A DNA stretch of 64,000 nt from Candidatus Methanomethylophilus sp. 1R26 (GTDB taxonomy: Archaea; Thermoplasmatota; Thermoplasmata; Methanomassiliicoccales; Methanomethylophilaceae). The translations under genes were made by a program, and so were the position numbers. The notes under the pieces are model-generated. The model was not told where the DNA came from. It saw nothing but the letters and a program-made list of their open reading frames with translations, and did not search any database. Location: positions 42,802-106,801 of the forward strand of contig NZ_LOPS01000027.1 in assembly GCF_001481295.1 (NCBI RefSeq). Direction: 5' to 3'. Shown piece by piece: positions 27,298 to 36,602 of this stretch (position 1 is its first letter; every line of letters starts with the position of its first letter).

Positions 27298-28955
27298 CAG
27301 AACAGCCTCCCGGAGCGCTCGGCGGCCAGCCCGCTGATGTCCATCTCCACGGCGATGACGGGGTGCGTCATCTCGTATCCGGCGATGACCGCGGGCGACA
27401 TCTCTCCGAAGATGCCGATCCTCTTCCCCTTGTACACTATGAAGGCGCCCCTTCCGGCGATGAAGGTGGGGTAGGAGCAGGGCTCGAGCGAGAAGTCCCC
27501 TCCGATCTCACTCAGTATGGCCTCGGTGAGGGACTTGGCCTCGGTGAACGAGCTCTTGGACGCCGCCTGCAGGGCGCACAGGTGCAGGACGGTCTTCGCA
27601 TCCCTGATGACGAACCCGGTCTCGAATATCCTCTGCGGGAGGTCCCTGTGCTTGTTGTGCCTCAGGATCCTCATGAGACTGGGCAGGAGATAGGAGCGCA
27701 GGCAGGTGTGGTCCTCGGTTATCGGGTTCTTGACGGTCACGGAATCGACCTCGGGGAGGCCGGAGATCTCGAACTCGTCCCGGTGGTTGGACAGGGTCAG
27801 GGTGGTGACCTCGGTGTAGCCGAGGCCGATCATGACGTCCTTGAGCTTCTCGGAGAAATCGGTCTCAGGGAGGAGCCTGCCGAAGGTCTGGGTCACCGGG
27901 ACCTTCTGCTTCCCGTAGTTCCCGAAGCCGTACCCTATGGCCACGTCCTCGTAGACGTCGGCGGCCGCCAGGAAGTCCATCCTGTAGGCGGGGATGACGG
28001 CGGTGAGCCTGTCGCCTTCGCAGCCGGCGTCCAGCCCCATCCTCCTCAGCGAGGCGACAGCGTCCTCCGGGGAGATCGGCACTCCGATGAACTTCCGGCA
28101 CTCAGCGAGGGAAACCGTCATCTTCCTGGGCTCCAGGTCGGGGTAGCTCTCCTTCGGAGCGCCTTCCATGTGGACGCGGCAGATGGTGCCGCCCCTCTCG
28201 GCCAGGGCCGTGGCGACGATGTTGACGCATTCCTCTACGGCCGATGCATCGAAGCCGGTGACATCGATGAGCAGGTTGCGGGTGTTCACGGTGACGGCGG
28301 TGAGCGCCCCGTTGATGATCGGGGGGAAGCTGAGCACGCTGCCGTTGGCATCGGTGATGAGCGGGTACCTGTCGAAACCGTCGAGCAGGCGGGCGTACGC
28401 CCTGCCTTTCTCGTGTTTCTCGAGGATCTCCCTCATGGTCATCTTCTGGGTCTTCGCGAGCGGAACGAAGGAGGTCTTATCGGGGTCGGCCGCGGAGAAG
28501 GTGAACGGGGGGACGACCTTGTCGAGATCGTGGATCCCGATGGCGACCTTCGTCCTCTTCCTTCCGACGGTGATGTGCAGCTTCTCCTGCAGCTCCATCA
28601 TCGAGCGGAGGACGGTATCGTCAATCTCCACCCCTTTGACGGCGGCGCACATGAAGTAGGGACGGATCTCTCTGACCTCAGGGGTGACGATCGCCTTTAT
28701 GTCCGAGTCCTCGACCTTGTAGGTCTTCAGCCCGGGCTCTATTCCGAGGTACTGCCTCATGGCCCTCGCGATGCCCTCGACGCTGTACAGGTCCGGCCGG
28801 TTGGGGAAGAACTCCACGGTCATCGCGTCATCGCCGGGGACGGTGTCGCCCGTGTCCGATCCGATCATCTGGAGGTCCTCGAGCGCCTTGTCCTGCGGCA
28901 GCTCCTTCCCGATGAGCTTCTCCAAGTCTTTGTAGCTGAAATTGACGTTGGTCAT
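27297..28955 (-). CDS. pheT: Phenylalanine-tRNA ligase beta subunit
   Basis: 552 aa, the archaeal length. It charges tRNA-Phe as an alpha2beta2 enzyme with PheS, which is not in the window. It shows the B5 DNA-binding-like domain (RKMTVSLAECRKFIGVPIS, DFLAAADVYEDVAIGYGF) and the catalytic-like core (VKNPITEDHTCLRSYLLPSLMRIL), plus B3/B4 (ITDANGSVLSFPPIING). The ATG at 28955 has a GGAGGAAC ribosome site and overlaps the hmgA stop (ATGA). It shares an operon with hmgA and the peroxiredoxin. Confidence 0.95.
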   Translation of the reverse strand: MTNVNFSYKDLEKLIGKELPQDKALEDLQMIGSDTGDTVPGDDAMTVEFFPNRPDLYSVEGIARAMRQYLGIEPGLKTYKVEDSDIKAIVTPEVREIRPYFMCAAVKGVEIDDTVLRSMMELQEKLHITVGRKRTKVAIGIHDLDKVVPPFTFSAADPDKTSFVPLAKTQKMTMREILEKHEKGRAYARLLDGFDRYPLITDANGSVLSFPPIINGALTAVTVNTRNLLIDVTGFDASAVEECVNIVATALAERGGTICRVHMEGAPKESYPDLEPRKMTVSLAECRKFIGVPISPEDAVASLRRMGLDAGCEGDRLTAVIPAYRMDFLAAADVYEDVAIGYGFGNYGKQKVPVTQTFGRLLPETDFSEKLKDVMIGLGYTEVTTLTLSNHRDEFEISGLPEVDSVTVKNPITEDHTCLRSYLLPSLMRILRHNKHRDLPQRIFETGFVIRDAKTVLHLCALQAASKSSFTEAKSLTEAILSEIGGDFSLEPCSYPTFIAGRGAFIVYKGKRIGIFGEMSPAVIAGYEMTHPVIAVEMDISGLAAERSGRLF

Positions 28956-30115
28956 GCTTTGTTCCTCCCCAGCTGTGCGTGGGCCCTGCCGAGCTGGCCG
29001 GCGGCCTGGGCGGCCAGGGTCGACAGCTCGCCCGCGAGGACGGTTCCCGCGAGTATCTCGGCCAGTTTCCTGGCCTTGCCCTCGCCCTTGCAGCCCATCA
29101 TCTCGAGCGCCTCGCGCTGGCACGGCAGGCCGGTGCCGCCGCCGACGGTCCCGAGCTCGACCGCGGGCATCCTGACGCTTATGTACAGGTCCCCGCCGAC
29201 GTCCTCGCAGTCGGTGAGGGTCATGCTCCCGCCCACGACCTGCGCTGGGTCCTGCCCGGTGGCGATGTAGAAGGCGGCGACCATGTTCGCGGCATGGGCG
29301 TTGGCCCCGAGGGTGCCGGCGAGGGAGGAGCCGACGAAGTTCTTCCTCACATTGGTCTCGACGATGAGCGCGGTGGTCGTATGGAGCTTGGACTCCACCA
29401 GGTCCTTGGGTATGAGGGCCTCGGCGACCACGGTCTTGCCGCGCCCCTCGATCATGTTGACGGCGGCGGGTTTCTTGTCCGAGCACAGGTTCCCGGAGAC
29501 CGAGACCATGACAGCTCCCGTGGCCTCCTCGATGACGCGGCAGGCGGCCTCCGAGGCGATGGTGGCCATGTTCATCCCCATGGCGTCCCCGGTCTCGAAG
29601 GAGAGCCTCAGGTAGAGCGCGCGGCCGGTGGGGAACTTCTCGATCCTGACCAGCCTGCCGTGCTTAGTGGTCGAAGCGGCGGCCGCCTTGATGTCGTCCT
29701 CATGCGCGTCGATCCATTGGATGACCCTGCAGGCGTGCGCCAGCCCGTCCACCCTGAGGACGGGCGCGCGGGTCATGCAGTCGGAGAAGACCTTCGTCCT
29801 GGCGCCGCCGGCGGCCGTGATGACGGACATGCCGCGGGAAATGGATGCCACCAGCGCCCCCTCGGTGGTGGCGAGCGGGACCAGGAACTCCCCTTCGGCG
29901 TACTCCCCTTCGACCTTCAGGGGCCCGGCGAAGCCCAGGGGCATCTGCACGGCCCCGATCATGTTCTCGATGTTGTGCTCCGCATCCTCTGCCCTGAAGC
30001 AGTATTTGGAAATCTTCTCGAGATCCGCGCCGGTGAACTGCTCGACTGCCCCGCGCCTCTCATCGACGTCCGCATGGGTGTGGCCCCTGTTCTTGAGCCC
30101 GGTACCGTCAGTCAT
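28952..30115 (-). CDS. hmgA: 3-hydroxy-3-methylglutaryl-CoA reductase (class I)
   Basis: 387 aa. It makes mevalonate for archaeal isoprenoid lipids using NADPH. Class I motifs are all visible: ENMIGAVQMPLGFAGPL, the catalytic Glu in TTEGALVASISRG, SFETGDAMGMNMATIA with catalytic Asp and the NADP-binding dimer loop, TLGANAHAANMVAAFYIATGQDPAQ with the active-site His/Lys region, and GTVGGGTGLPCQREAL. An AT-rich promoter (AATAATTATAATATCC on the minus strand, about 30134-30150) precedes the ATG. Confidence 0.96.
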   Translation of the reverse strand: MTDGTGLKNRGHTHADVDERRGAVEQFTGADLEKISKYCFRAEDAEHNIENMIGAVQMPLGFAGPLKVEGEYAEGEFLVPLATTEGALVASISRGMSVITAAGGARTKVFSDCMTRAPVLRVDGLAHACRVIQWIDAHEDDIKAAAASTTKHGRLVRIEKFPTGRALYLRLSFETGDAMGMNMATIASEAACRVIEEATGAVMVSVSGNLCSDKKPAAVNMIEGRGKTVVAEALIPKDLVESKLHTTTALIVETNVRKNFVGSSLAGTLGANAHAANMVAAFYIATGQDPAQVVGGSMTLTDCEDVGGDLYISVRMPAVELGTVGGGTGLPCQREALEMMGCKGEGKARKLAEILAGTVLAGELSTLAAQAAGQLGRAHAQLGRNKA

Positions 30116-30222
30116 GCTCCGAGCGAACCTTTCATGGATATTATAATTATTTATGCGCCCGCGGGAAGGCAGCTGATGCGCGGACGGACGCGCATACGGA
30201 CGGGCGCATCTTCCGGGCCGTC

Positions 30223-30248
30223 CATGGAAGTTTTATATACCTTCCATG
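30223..30248. promoter_or_regulatory. TATA box nested in a perfect inverted repeat
   Basis: CATGGAAG (30223-30230) and CTTCCATG (30241-30248) are exact reverse complements separated by TTTTATATAC. A repressor bound here would block TBP; alternatively this is a simple hairpin. Confidence 0.5.
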
Positions 30249-30390
30249 AATCTCCGCAATCACGGATTTGGATGCCGTTCGGTATCTGCCGTGGAAGGAA
30301 TTGCTCCTTCGGGGCGCGCGGGGCCTTCGGGCGAACGCGTGCAGTGGTTTTTTCGCTATTGCTTCAGTGTCAGCGTTAGCGCCAGTTGTT

Positions 30391-30398
30391 TTTATATA
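30391..30398 (+). promoter_or_regulatory. TATA box of the ribosomal protein operon
   Basis: TTTATATA is preceded by GTTGTT and lies about 70 nt before the S19e ATG at 30466, giving a short leader with GGATG shortly before the start. Confidence 0.5.
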
Positions 30399-30465
30399 CA
30401 TGAAGCGGCTATTCCGCCCTGCGGTCGCGCATACTTCACGGTAAGCGCGGCAGAAGGATGAACAA

Positions 30466-30896
30466 ATGGTAACAGTCTACGACGTTCCCGCAGAGAAGCT
30501 CATTCTCAGGCTTTCTGAGAAGCTCAAAGAGAACGACAAGATCGTTGCTCCCGACTGGGCCGAGTTCGCTAAGACCGGTATCCAGGCCGAGAGGGCGCCC
30601 GTGCAGGGCGACTGGTGGTACACCAGGCAGCCTCAGTCATGAGGAAACTGTATGTCAAGGGCCCCATGGGCACCTCCAAGCTCGCAGGCGAGTACGGAGG
30701 ATACGTCGACAGGGGAAGCAAGCCCAACAGGGCCGTCAAGGGAAGCAGGAACATCATCAGGAAGATCCTGATCCAGCTCCAGGACGCAGGGCTCCTCGAG
30801 GCCACCAAGGACCTCCAGGGACGCAAGGTCAGCCCGGCCGGCCAGAAGCTCCTCGACAGCGTTGCGAAAGAGGTTTTCGACGAGGCCAAGAACTGA
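30466..30896 (+). CDS. rps19e: Small ribosomal subunit protein eS19 (one frame break)
   Basis: About 143 aa after repair. It is an archaeal/eukaryotic 30S protein. N-terminal part VYDVPAEKLILRLSEKLKENDKIVAPDWAEF and DWWYTR continue in another frame as AASVMRKLYVKGPMGTSKLAGEYGG and GLLEATKDLQGRKVSPAGQKLLD. The frame breaks near 30627; adding one G (AGGCAG to AGGGCAG) gives the conserved RAASVMRKLY. Because this protein is essential, the break is best explained as sequence error. First gene of the S19e-PDCD5-L39e-L31e-aIF6 operon. Confidence 0.95.
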
Positions 30897-30909
30897 AGGG
30901 GCGAACGGC

Positions 30910-31242
30910 ATGGACGACGATCCTGAATTGGAGGCTATCAGGCAGAGAAGGCTGCAGGAGATGCAGCAGAACCAGCAGAACCAGGCGGCCCAGGAGCAGC
31001 AGGCGAAGCAGATCGAGGCCCAGAAGCAGTCCATCCTCAGGCAGATCATGTCCCCCGAGGCACGCGACAGGCTGGCGAACGTCAAGCTCGCCAATCCCCA
31101 GCTCGCCGCCTCTGTTGAGAACCAGCTGATCCGCCTTTACCAGAGCGGCAGGCTTCAGCAGGAGATCAGCGACGCCATGCTGAGAGAGATCCTTCAGAGC
31201 ATGGTTCCGCAGCACCGCGAAATCAAGATAGAGAGGAGATAA
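30910..31242 (+). CDS. DNA-binding PDCD5-family protein
   Basis: 110 aa. The N-terminus [21 protein letters not shown] with a long glutamine-rich helix, then [23 protein letters not shown] and [20 protein letters not shown] is the archaeal TFAR19/PDCD5 family, a small three-helix protein proposed to bind DNA or act in proteostasis. The location between eS19 and eL39 is the conserved archaeal order. ATG at 30910; TAA stop, one of only two non-TGA stops seen. Confidence 0.95.
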   Translation: MDDDPELEAIRQRRLQEMQQNQQNQAAQEQQAKQIEAQKQSILRQIMSPEARDRLANVKLANPQLAASVENQLIRLYQSGRLQQEISDAMLREILQSMVPQHREIKIERR

Positions 31243-31244
31243 AC

Positions 31245-31400
31245 ATGTCATCTACAAAGCCCCCGGCAATGAAAGAGAGGCTCAACAAGAAGATCAAACA
31301 GAACCGCCGCGTCCCCGCATGGGTCATGCTCAGGACCAACAGGCAGTTCCTCAGGCACCCGAAGAGAAGGTCGTGGCGCATGGGCAAGCTCAAGGAGTGA
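31245..31400 (+). CDS. rpl39e: Large ribosomal subunit protein eL39
   Basis: 51 aa, the normal size. A very basic 50S exit-tunnel protein; [20 protein letters not shown] followed by [14 protein letters not shown] is the diagnostic eL39 pattern. It starts at ATG 31245, two bases after the PDCD5-family stop, with GAGAGGAG upstream as the ribosome site. Followed five bases later by eL31. Confidence 0.96.
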   Translation: MSSTKPPAMKERLNKKIKQNRRVPAWVMLRTNRQFLRHPKRRSWRMGKLKE

Positions 31401-31405
31401 TTCCG

Positions 31406-31678
31406 ATGGCAGACGAAGTAACCAGGATTATCGTCATCCCCCTGAGGGATGCAAGGCTCGCGCCCAGGTCCAGGAGGACCGAGCGTGCCGTCAAAGAGGT
31501 CAGGAAGGCCATCATGCGCCACATGAAGGTGGACGCTGAGCACGTCTGGATCGACAAGACGGTCAACGAGAAGGTCTGGGAGAACGGAATCCGCAACCCC
31601 CCTACCAAGATCACCGTGAAAGCGGTGAAGTTCGACGACGGCCTCGTAGAGGTCTCGCTCGCCGACAAGAAGGAGTGA
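31406..31678 (+). CDS. rpl31e: Large ribosomal subunit protein eL31
   Basis: 90 aa. The sequence runs through IVIPLRDARLAPRSRRTERA, VRKAIMRHMKVDAEHVWID and VWENGIRNPPTKITVKAVK, which is the eL31 family. It sits near the polypeptide exit site of the 50S subunit. It lies between eL39 and aIF6 in the conserved archaeal gene order, with short gaps. Confidence 0.96.
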   Translation: MADEVTRIIVIPLRDARLAPRSRRTERAVKEVRKAIMRHMKVDAEHVWIDKTVNEKVWENGIRNPPTKITVKAVKFDDGLVEVSLADKKE

Positions 31679-31683
31679 ACCGC

Positions 31684-32342
31684 ATGGCAATGAGGCTCTC
31701 GAGGGTAGCGGGCACGCCCAACATAGGAGTTGAGGCCGCGGTCAGCGAGAACCTCGCCATTGTCTCCTCTGAGGCCGACGAGGCGTTCATAAAGGACATC
31801 TCCGAGGTCCTCGGCGTCAGGTCCGTCCCGACCACGGTCTCCGGGTCCCATGTGGTGGGCTCGCTCGTGGCGATGAACTCGCATGGGGCCGCCGTCTCCG
31901 GGCTCATCGAGTCCGCCGAGGCGGACCTCATCGGGAAGGAGCTGCCTATGGTCCTCCTGCCCGATTACTGCAACGCCGCGGGGAACAACATCCTCGCGAA
32001 CGATAACGGCGCGGTTCTTTCGCCCGAGATCGACGCGAAGACCGCTGACAGGATCTCCGAGGCGCTCGGCATCGAGTGCGTCAGGTCGATGATCGCGGGC
32101 TGCGTGTCCGTCGGGTCCGTCGCATGCTGCACCAACAGCGGCTGCGTCGTGACCACCGAGGCCACCGACGACGACCTGCAGCTTCTCAGGGAGGTCCTGA
32201 AGGTCGACGTCGTCCGCACGACCGTCAACCACGGTTCCAGATACGTCGGTTCCGGCATCATCGCCAACTCCAGGGGAGCGCTCGTCGCGACGCCACGACC
32301 CCCATAGAGATGGGCAGGATAGAGGACGGCCTGGCCCTCTGA
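31684..32342 (+). CDS. eif6: Translation initiation factor aIF6 (ribosome anti-association factor; one frame break)
   Basis: About 220 aa after repair. It binds the 50S subunit and prevents premature joining. The pentein repeats are visible: NIGVEAAVSENLAIVS, GSHVVGSLVAMNSHGAAVSG, NNILANDNGAVLSPEI, GCVSVGSVACCTNSGCVVT and GSGIIANSRGALVGDATT. The last is completed by adding one G near 32288 (GTCGCGAC to GTCGGCGAC), which leads to PIEMGRIEDGL and the stop at 32342. It ends the ribosomal block; the often-following eL18a, prefoldin and ftsY genes are not here. Confidence 0.95.
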
Positions 32343-32353
32343 GGGCGGGCCCC

Positions 32354-32372
32354 TTCCTCTGTTCCTTTTTTT
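32354..32372 (+). terminator. Oligo-T terminator of the ribosomal operon
   Basis: The T-rich run TTCCTCTGTTCCTTTTTTT follows aIF6 directly; oligo-T tracts terminate archaeal RNA polymerase without a hairpin. Confidence 0.5.
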
Positions 32373-32404
32373 CAGGCTTCTTTCTCCGGCCGTCCCGGCC
32401 GCTT

Positions 32405-33049
32405 TCACGACTGGTCGAAGATCCAGTATCCTGTGAAATCCGCTATGTCCCCGGCCGTGAGCTCCACCTCGTTCCCGACATGGACGAACGAATCCGGGTC
32501 CTTGCCTTCGGCGTAGCTCGACAGCGGCGACAGCGGCAGCGTTATCCCGCCCGTCCTGTAGCCCACCGGCACGATGACCTTGGGCGATACCGCCGACAGC
32601 ATCTCGTCGGCGCGGGCGATGGGCAGGGTGCCGAACTCGCCTACCGGGACGAAGACGATGTCCGCGCCCTTCATCCGGGCGATCTCCTCCTCCCCCGGGA
32701 TGTCCCCGAGGGCCCCGCAGAAGACTATTCTCAGACCGTCCATCTCGAACATGTAGACCGAGTTCCGGCCGCGCTCCTTCCCTCCGGACGCGTCGGCGAA
32801 CGACGGGAGCCCTTCGAAACTGAAGCATCCGCACTCCTGGCGGCCGAGGGCCTCCGTGAAGTCCTTATGCTTCCCGGTGAGGGAACGGAAGCAGTTCCTC
32901 TCGTACGAGTTGTGGGTGCACAGTGCCACATCCGCCGAGGCGGCGGGTTTGGCGATCCCGATGGAACGGCCGTCGTGCGGATCCGTGACGACCCTTACGG
33001 AATCGTCCGAGAAGAGGAAGCAGGAGTAGCCGAACCACCTGATGTACAT
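32405..33049 (-). CDS. Metallo-beta-lactamase-fold protein with degenerate metal motif
   Basis: 214 aa, resembling the COG2220 family of metal-dependent hydrolases: YIRWFGYSCFLFSDDSVRVVTDPHDG, then GLRIVFCGALGD, IVFVPVGEFGTLPIARADEML and VIVPVGYRTGG. The normal T-H-x-H-x-D-H motif is replaced by CTHNSYERNCF, so at most one of its histidines remains and the usual two-metal site is lost. It may be a non-catalytic or altered enzyme. It converges with the ribosomal operon and has no obvious partner. Confidence 0.78.
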   Translation of the reverse strand: MYIRWFGYSCFLFSDDSVRVVTDPHDGRSIGIAKPAASADVALCTHNSYERNCFRSLTGKHKDFTEALGRQECGCFSFEGLPSFADASGGKERGRNSVYMFEMDGLRIVFCGALGDIPGEEEIARMKGADIVFVPVGEFGTLPIARADEMLSAVSPKVIVPVGYRTGGITLPLSPLSSYAEGKDPDSFVHVGNEVELTAGDIADFTGYWIFDQS

Positions 33050-33153
33050 ACTCGCCCTCTAATACGTGTCTTCTATAAATCGTCGTATGCCGGGCCCCGC
33101 TCCTCCGCGCCGCAGTGCTCAGCATAAAATATGCGCGCGATGATACGAAGGCG

Positions 33154-34288
33154 ATGAAGAAGACCCTGATCCTCGCTGTCGACCGCGATGACGATTTGGC
33201 GCCAAAGGAGGCGTCGAATCGCCGGCGATAGGCATGGACGCATGCTACAAGGCGGCCGCCGCCCTGGGCACCGCGGATCCCGAGGATTCCGATACCAACG
33301 CGCTCTACGCTGCCATGAACATCTACCGGCAGATGGAGGCGGACGGAGATAATCCGCCTGGGTCCTTCGAAGTGGCGCTCATCTGCGGCAATAAGAAAGT
33401 CGGGTACAAGTCCGACGAGGCGCTCGTGGAGCAGCTCGACAGGGTCATCGAGGAGGTCAAGCCCGACCGCGCGGTCCTCGTCAGCGACGGCGCGGAGGAT
33501 GAGTACATCTACCCCATCATATCCTCGCGTGTCCCCATAATCTCCGTCAGGAAGGTCTACGTCAAGCAGGCCCCCGGGGTCGAAGGTACGTTCTACATCA
33601 TCCAGAAGACCCTCGAGGACCCTCAGAAGAAGGAGCGTTTCCTGGCCCCGATAGCCTGGATCGTCCTGATAATCAGCGCTGTGTACCTCGTGGTCAACAT
33701 GTACGACTGCGACAGCGCCGAGGAGTACGTCCTCAAGTCCACCACCCCGCTGATATTCTTCATCGTCGGGGTCCTGCTGATCATCTATTCGTACAGCCTC
33801 GACGACAGGATCCACAACCTCATCAAGAGGTCCGACAGGGACGCCCTCGACCTCATCTTCCTCCTGGCTGGTATGGCCTCATAGTCGTAGGAGTCGTCTT
33901 CGGTTACTTCTCCCTCTCGGAGTACTACACCCCCCGCATCACCCAGAAAGCGTACATCTTCCTGTCCAACGCCCTGTGGCCGGCCATATTCGGGCTGATG
34001 ACCTTCACATTCGGCTCGCTGCTCGACGAGTACTTCTCCAAGGGCAAGGTCAAGATCGTCTACGTCGTCCGCTTCCTGGACCTGGTGGCGATCGGCCTCA
34101 TCCTGTGCGGCGTGTTCGACCTCATCGGCGAGTCGGTGGACATCGTCGACCTCAGCACCACCGTCGTCGGCCTCGAGCTGATTGGCGGCTTCCTGATGGC
34201 CATCTTCGCGACCGTTATGCAGATCGCCGTCCACCGCGGGCAGGCCAAGAAAGAGGAAGAGGATGAATTACCAAGAATGGGAGCCTGA
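33154..34288 (+). CDS. DUF373 family membrane protein (two frame breaks)
   Basis: About 378 aa after repair. The N-terminal globular domain starts with MKKTLILAVDRDDDLG, then KGGVESPAIGMDACYKAA and ADPEDSDTNALYAAM, the diagnostic archaeal DUF373 pattern. Six or more hydrophobic segments follow (IAWIVLIISAVYLVVNMY, IIFFIVGVLLI-type, IVVGVVFGYFSL, FLDLVAIGLILCGVFDLIG, GFLMAIFATVMQIAV). The frame breaks near 33198 (one G in TTGGCGCC) and near 33868. Function unknown. TATA-like CATAAAATATG lies about 25 nt before the ATG. It overlaps mptE by 26 bp. Confidence 0.85.
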
Positions 34289-34910
34289 GTACCTCGAGAT
34301 CTGCAGGGACATGGGATACGACCCGGCCCAGGACACGATGTCCGCCAGGGTCCTCCTCGCCGTCACCCAGAACTCGGACCTGCGCATGGGCTCGGACTTC
34401 GAAGGGCTCATGAAGGGAACGGTCACGGTGCTCGGAGGCGCCGGATGCCTCGAGAAGGACATCGCCGAGCGCCCTCCCGAGGGCTGCATCATCGCCGCCG
34501 GGTCCGCCGCCGGAAGGGCCGGCATAACCCCGGACATCATGGTCACGGACCTGGACGGCGACCTGCAGGCCCAGATCGGCCTGAGCGCGGCCGGGGTCCC
34601 CGCCTTCATCCTGGCACACGGCGATAACGCTGAGACGGTCGCCCGCTGCGCCCCGCTGTTCAAAGGGCCCATAGTTCTGACGACCCAGGGGGAGCCGTTC
34701 GGCATAGTCGAGTGCCACGGGGGGTTCACCGACGGCGACAGGGCCGTCTGCCTGGCGAAGGAGGCCGGGTCGCAGAGGATCCTCCTCAGGGGGTTCGATT
34801 TCGGCAGCCCGATGCCCAAGGCCGGGTCCGACCCGGCGGTTAAGCTTCGCAAGCTGTCCTGGGCGAAGAGGATCATCGAGGAGCACGGCGGCGCGGCCGT
34901 CCGGTTCTGA
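34263..34910 (+). CDS. mptE: 6-hydroxymethyl-7,8-dihydropterin pyrophosphokinase, MptE type
   Basis: 215 aa. This archaeal enzyme (DUF115 superfamily) makes the pyrophosphate ester needed for pterin cofactors such as methanopterin. Motifs: TVLGGAGCLEKDI, GITPDIMVTDLDGDLQ with metal-binding aspartates, FILAHGDNAET, and LLRGFDFGSPMPKAGSDP. Length fits the family. It begins inside the end of the DUF373 gene, implying coupling. If the host is a Methanomassiliicoccales member, which lack the methyl branch of methanogenesis, the product may serve another folate-like cofactor. Confidence 0.9.
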   Translation: MNYQEWEPEYLEICRDMGYDPAQDTMSARVLLAVTQNSDLRMGSDFEGLMKGTVTVLGGAGCLEKDIAERPPEGCIIAAGSAAGRAGITPDIMVTDLDGDLQAQIGLSAAGVPAFILAHGDNAETVARCAPLFKGPIVLTTQGEPFGIVECHGGFTDGDRAVCLAKEAGSQRILLRGFDFGSPMPKAGSDPAVKLRKLSWAKRIIEEHGGAAVRF

Positions 34911-35054
34911 GCGTACGGACGGAGACCCGGGATCGCATCCGCATGCGCAGAAGGGTTCAGGCCTCGGATCCCTCTCTGTTCATACCGTGCGTTCGGGACA
35001 GCGGCCCGGCGCCCAATAACGCTATAACCGCGCTCAGGATTAGGGAGGACCGAT

Positions 35055-36602
35055 ATGAGCGCGACCGGATGGATACTCCTAATCCTGACCCTTATCTACA
35101 TCCCGCTGTGGGTGTGGGTGTGGAAGAGCCCCCGCGCTCAGAAGCTGGGCCTCCAGAAGTACGGCCCGATTATCAAGATCAATACCCAGCTCGGCAAGAA
35201 GTCCATGGACAAGGTCTGCCGCTTCCATCGTTTCTGGAGGGCGATGGGCGTCTTCTCGCAGGCGGCCTCGTTCATCATGATGGTCCTGATCGTCTACATG
35301 GTGGTCGTCGCCGTCATCAACCTGCCCAACCGCCTCAGCAGCGGGACCTCGATAGGCATCGAGTATGTCCTGGCCATCCCCGGCATCAATCCCCTCCTGC
35401 CCTTCTGGTACGCCCTCATCGGCCTGATAATCGCCCTGGTCTGCCACGAGTTCGCCCACGGCGTGCAGACGCGCTCCAACGGCATGAGGGTGAAGAACAC
35501 CGGCCTCCTCTACGGGGTCGTCCCCCTCGGGGCGTTCGTCGAGCCGGAGCAGGAGGATGTGGAGAAGGCCAGCCGCAGGGTGAAGCTCGACCTCTACAGC
35601 GCCGGGATCACCACCAACTTCATCATCGCCGGTGTCGCGTTCCTGATAATGTCATTCGGGATGCTGGGGTCGGTCTCCTCCGATTATTCGGACAATTGCG
35701 CGGTCTACATGGAGGCCGAGGACTCGCCCGCCTACAATGCGGATATCTCCGCAGGCGACATCATCTCGGAGATTAACGGCGAGACGTTCTATTTCTCGGA
35801 CGATTTCGATGACGGCCGCACCTATTCTTGGTCTCCCGGGGACCTCGTCACCGTGACGTGCATCTCCGAAAACAGCACCTATAGTGCCCAACTCGTGTGG
35901 GGGGTGTACATCAGCAAGATCGCGGAGGATTCCTCCGCGGACAAGGCCGGGCTGGGAGAGGGCATGTTCATCCTATCGGCCGAGCGCGACGGCGTCACGT
36001 ACAAGTTCTACACCCAGAACCAGTTCTCCGACTTCATGTCCTCCACGAGCGGCGGGGACACCGTGACGTTCACGGTCATGCAGCGTACCTCCGGCGGAAC
36101 ATATACGACAAAGACTGTCGACGCCGTCCTGGACGAGAACAACGGCATCGGATACCTCGGGGTCTATGCCAACACCTCGGGCATGGTCCTCACGACCCCT
36201 GAGATCATCCTCGAGACCGCCTCGAATCCCTTCTACGGCGCCGACGGCATGCTGGACTACGTTCAGAGCTCGCTGTCCTACCTGGTCCTCCCCATCAACG
36301 GGTTCGACCCCATACCGTCGAGCGTCCAGTGGTGGTACGGTGAGAGCGATGCCTTCTGGATGGCCGCCGAGCTGCTGTACTGGATATTCTGGATCAACAT
36401 CCTGCTTGGCATCTGCAACGCTCTGCCCGCGGTCCCGTTCGACGGTGGCTTCATATTCATGGGCTGGGTCGACTGGGTCCTCGAGAAGACCGGGAAGAAG
36501 GACAGGGCTGCGCGCGAGAAACAGGCCGAGGAGATCACCGGGAACATATCGATACTGATGATCTTCCTCTATGCTATCGTGATCGTAGCGGTGCTCGTCT
36601 GA
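35055..36602 (+). CDS. Site-2-type membrane metalloprotease (M50) with two PDZ-like domains
   Basis: 515 aa. Zinc site ALVCHEFAHGVQTR (HExxH) at about residue 130-140 in a membrane helix, and the second motif NALPAVPFDGG near residue 455, supplying the third ligand Asp. Between them is a long extracytoplasmic part with two PDZ-like units (YNADISAGDIISEINGE and SADKAGLGEGMFILS). N-terminal helix WILLILTLIYIPLWVWVW and several later helices make it polytopic. It would cleave transmembrane regulators or signal peptides. ATG at 35055 follows GGAGGACC. Confidence 0.92.
   Translation: MSATGWILLILTLIYIPLWVWVWKSPRAQKLGLQKYGPIIKINTQLGKKSMDKVCRFHRFWRAMGVFSQAASFIMMVLIVYMVVVAVINLPNRLSSGTSIGIEYVLAIPGINPLLPFWYALIGLIIALVCHEFAHGVQTRSNGMRVKNTGLLYGVVPLGAFVEPEQEDVEKASRRVKLDLYSAGITTNFIIAGVAFLIMSFGMLGSVSSDYSDNCAVYMEAEDSPAYNADISAGDIISEINGETFYFSDDFDDGRTYSWSPGDLVTVTCISENSTYSAQLVWGVYISKIAEDSSADKAGLGEGMFILSAERDGVTYKFYTQNQFSDFMSSTSGGDTVTFTVMQRTSGGTYTTKTVDAVLDENNGIGYLGVYANTSGMVLTTPEIILETASNPFYGADGMLDYVQSSLSYLVLPINGFDPIPSSVQWWYGESDAFWMAAELLYWIFWINILLGICNALPAVPFDGGFIFMGWVDWVLEKTGKKDRAAREKQAEEITGNISILMIFLYAIVIVAVLV

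Larger units (their letters stand above)
30116..30465. other. Intergenic region hmgA / rps19e with two plus-strand promoters
   Basis: About 350 bp. It holds the hmgA promoter at its left end, a TATA box enclosed by an inverted repeat at 30223-30248, and the rps19e TATA box at 30391-30398. A 71-codon frame at 30246-30461 starts inside the inverted repeat but has no ribosome site or recognisable product, and I do not call it. A short noncoding RNA transcribed from the first promoter is possible. Confidence 0.4.

Noticed and set aside
27363..29270. 635-codon plus-strand frame opposite pheT and hmgA
   Set aside because: It is antisense to two conserved genes and has no domain or membrane pattern.
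30246..30461. 71-codon frame between hmgA and rps19e
   Set aside because: It starts inside an inverted repeat, has no ribosome site and no family resemblance.
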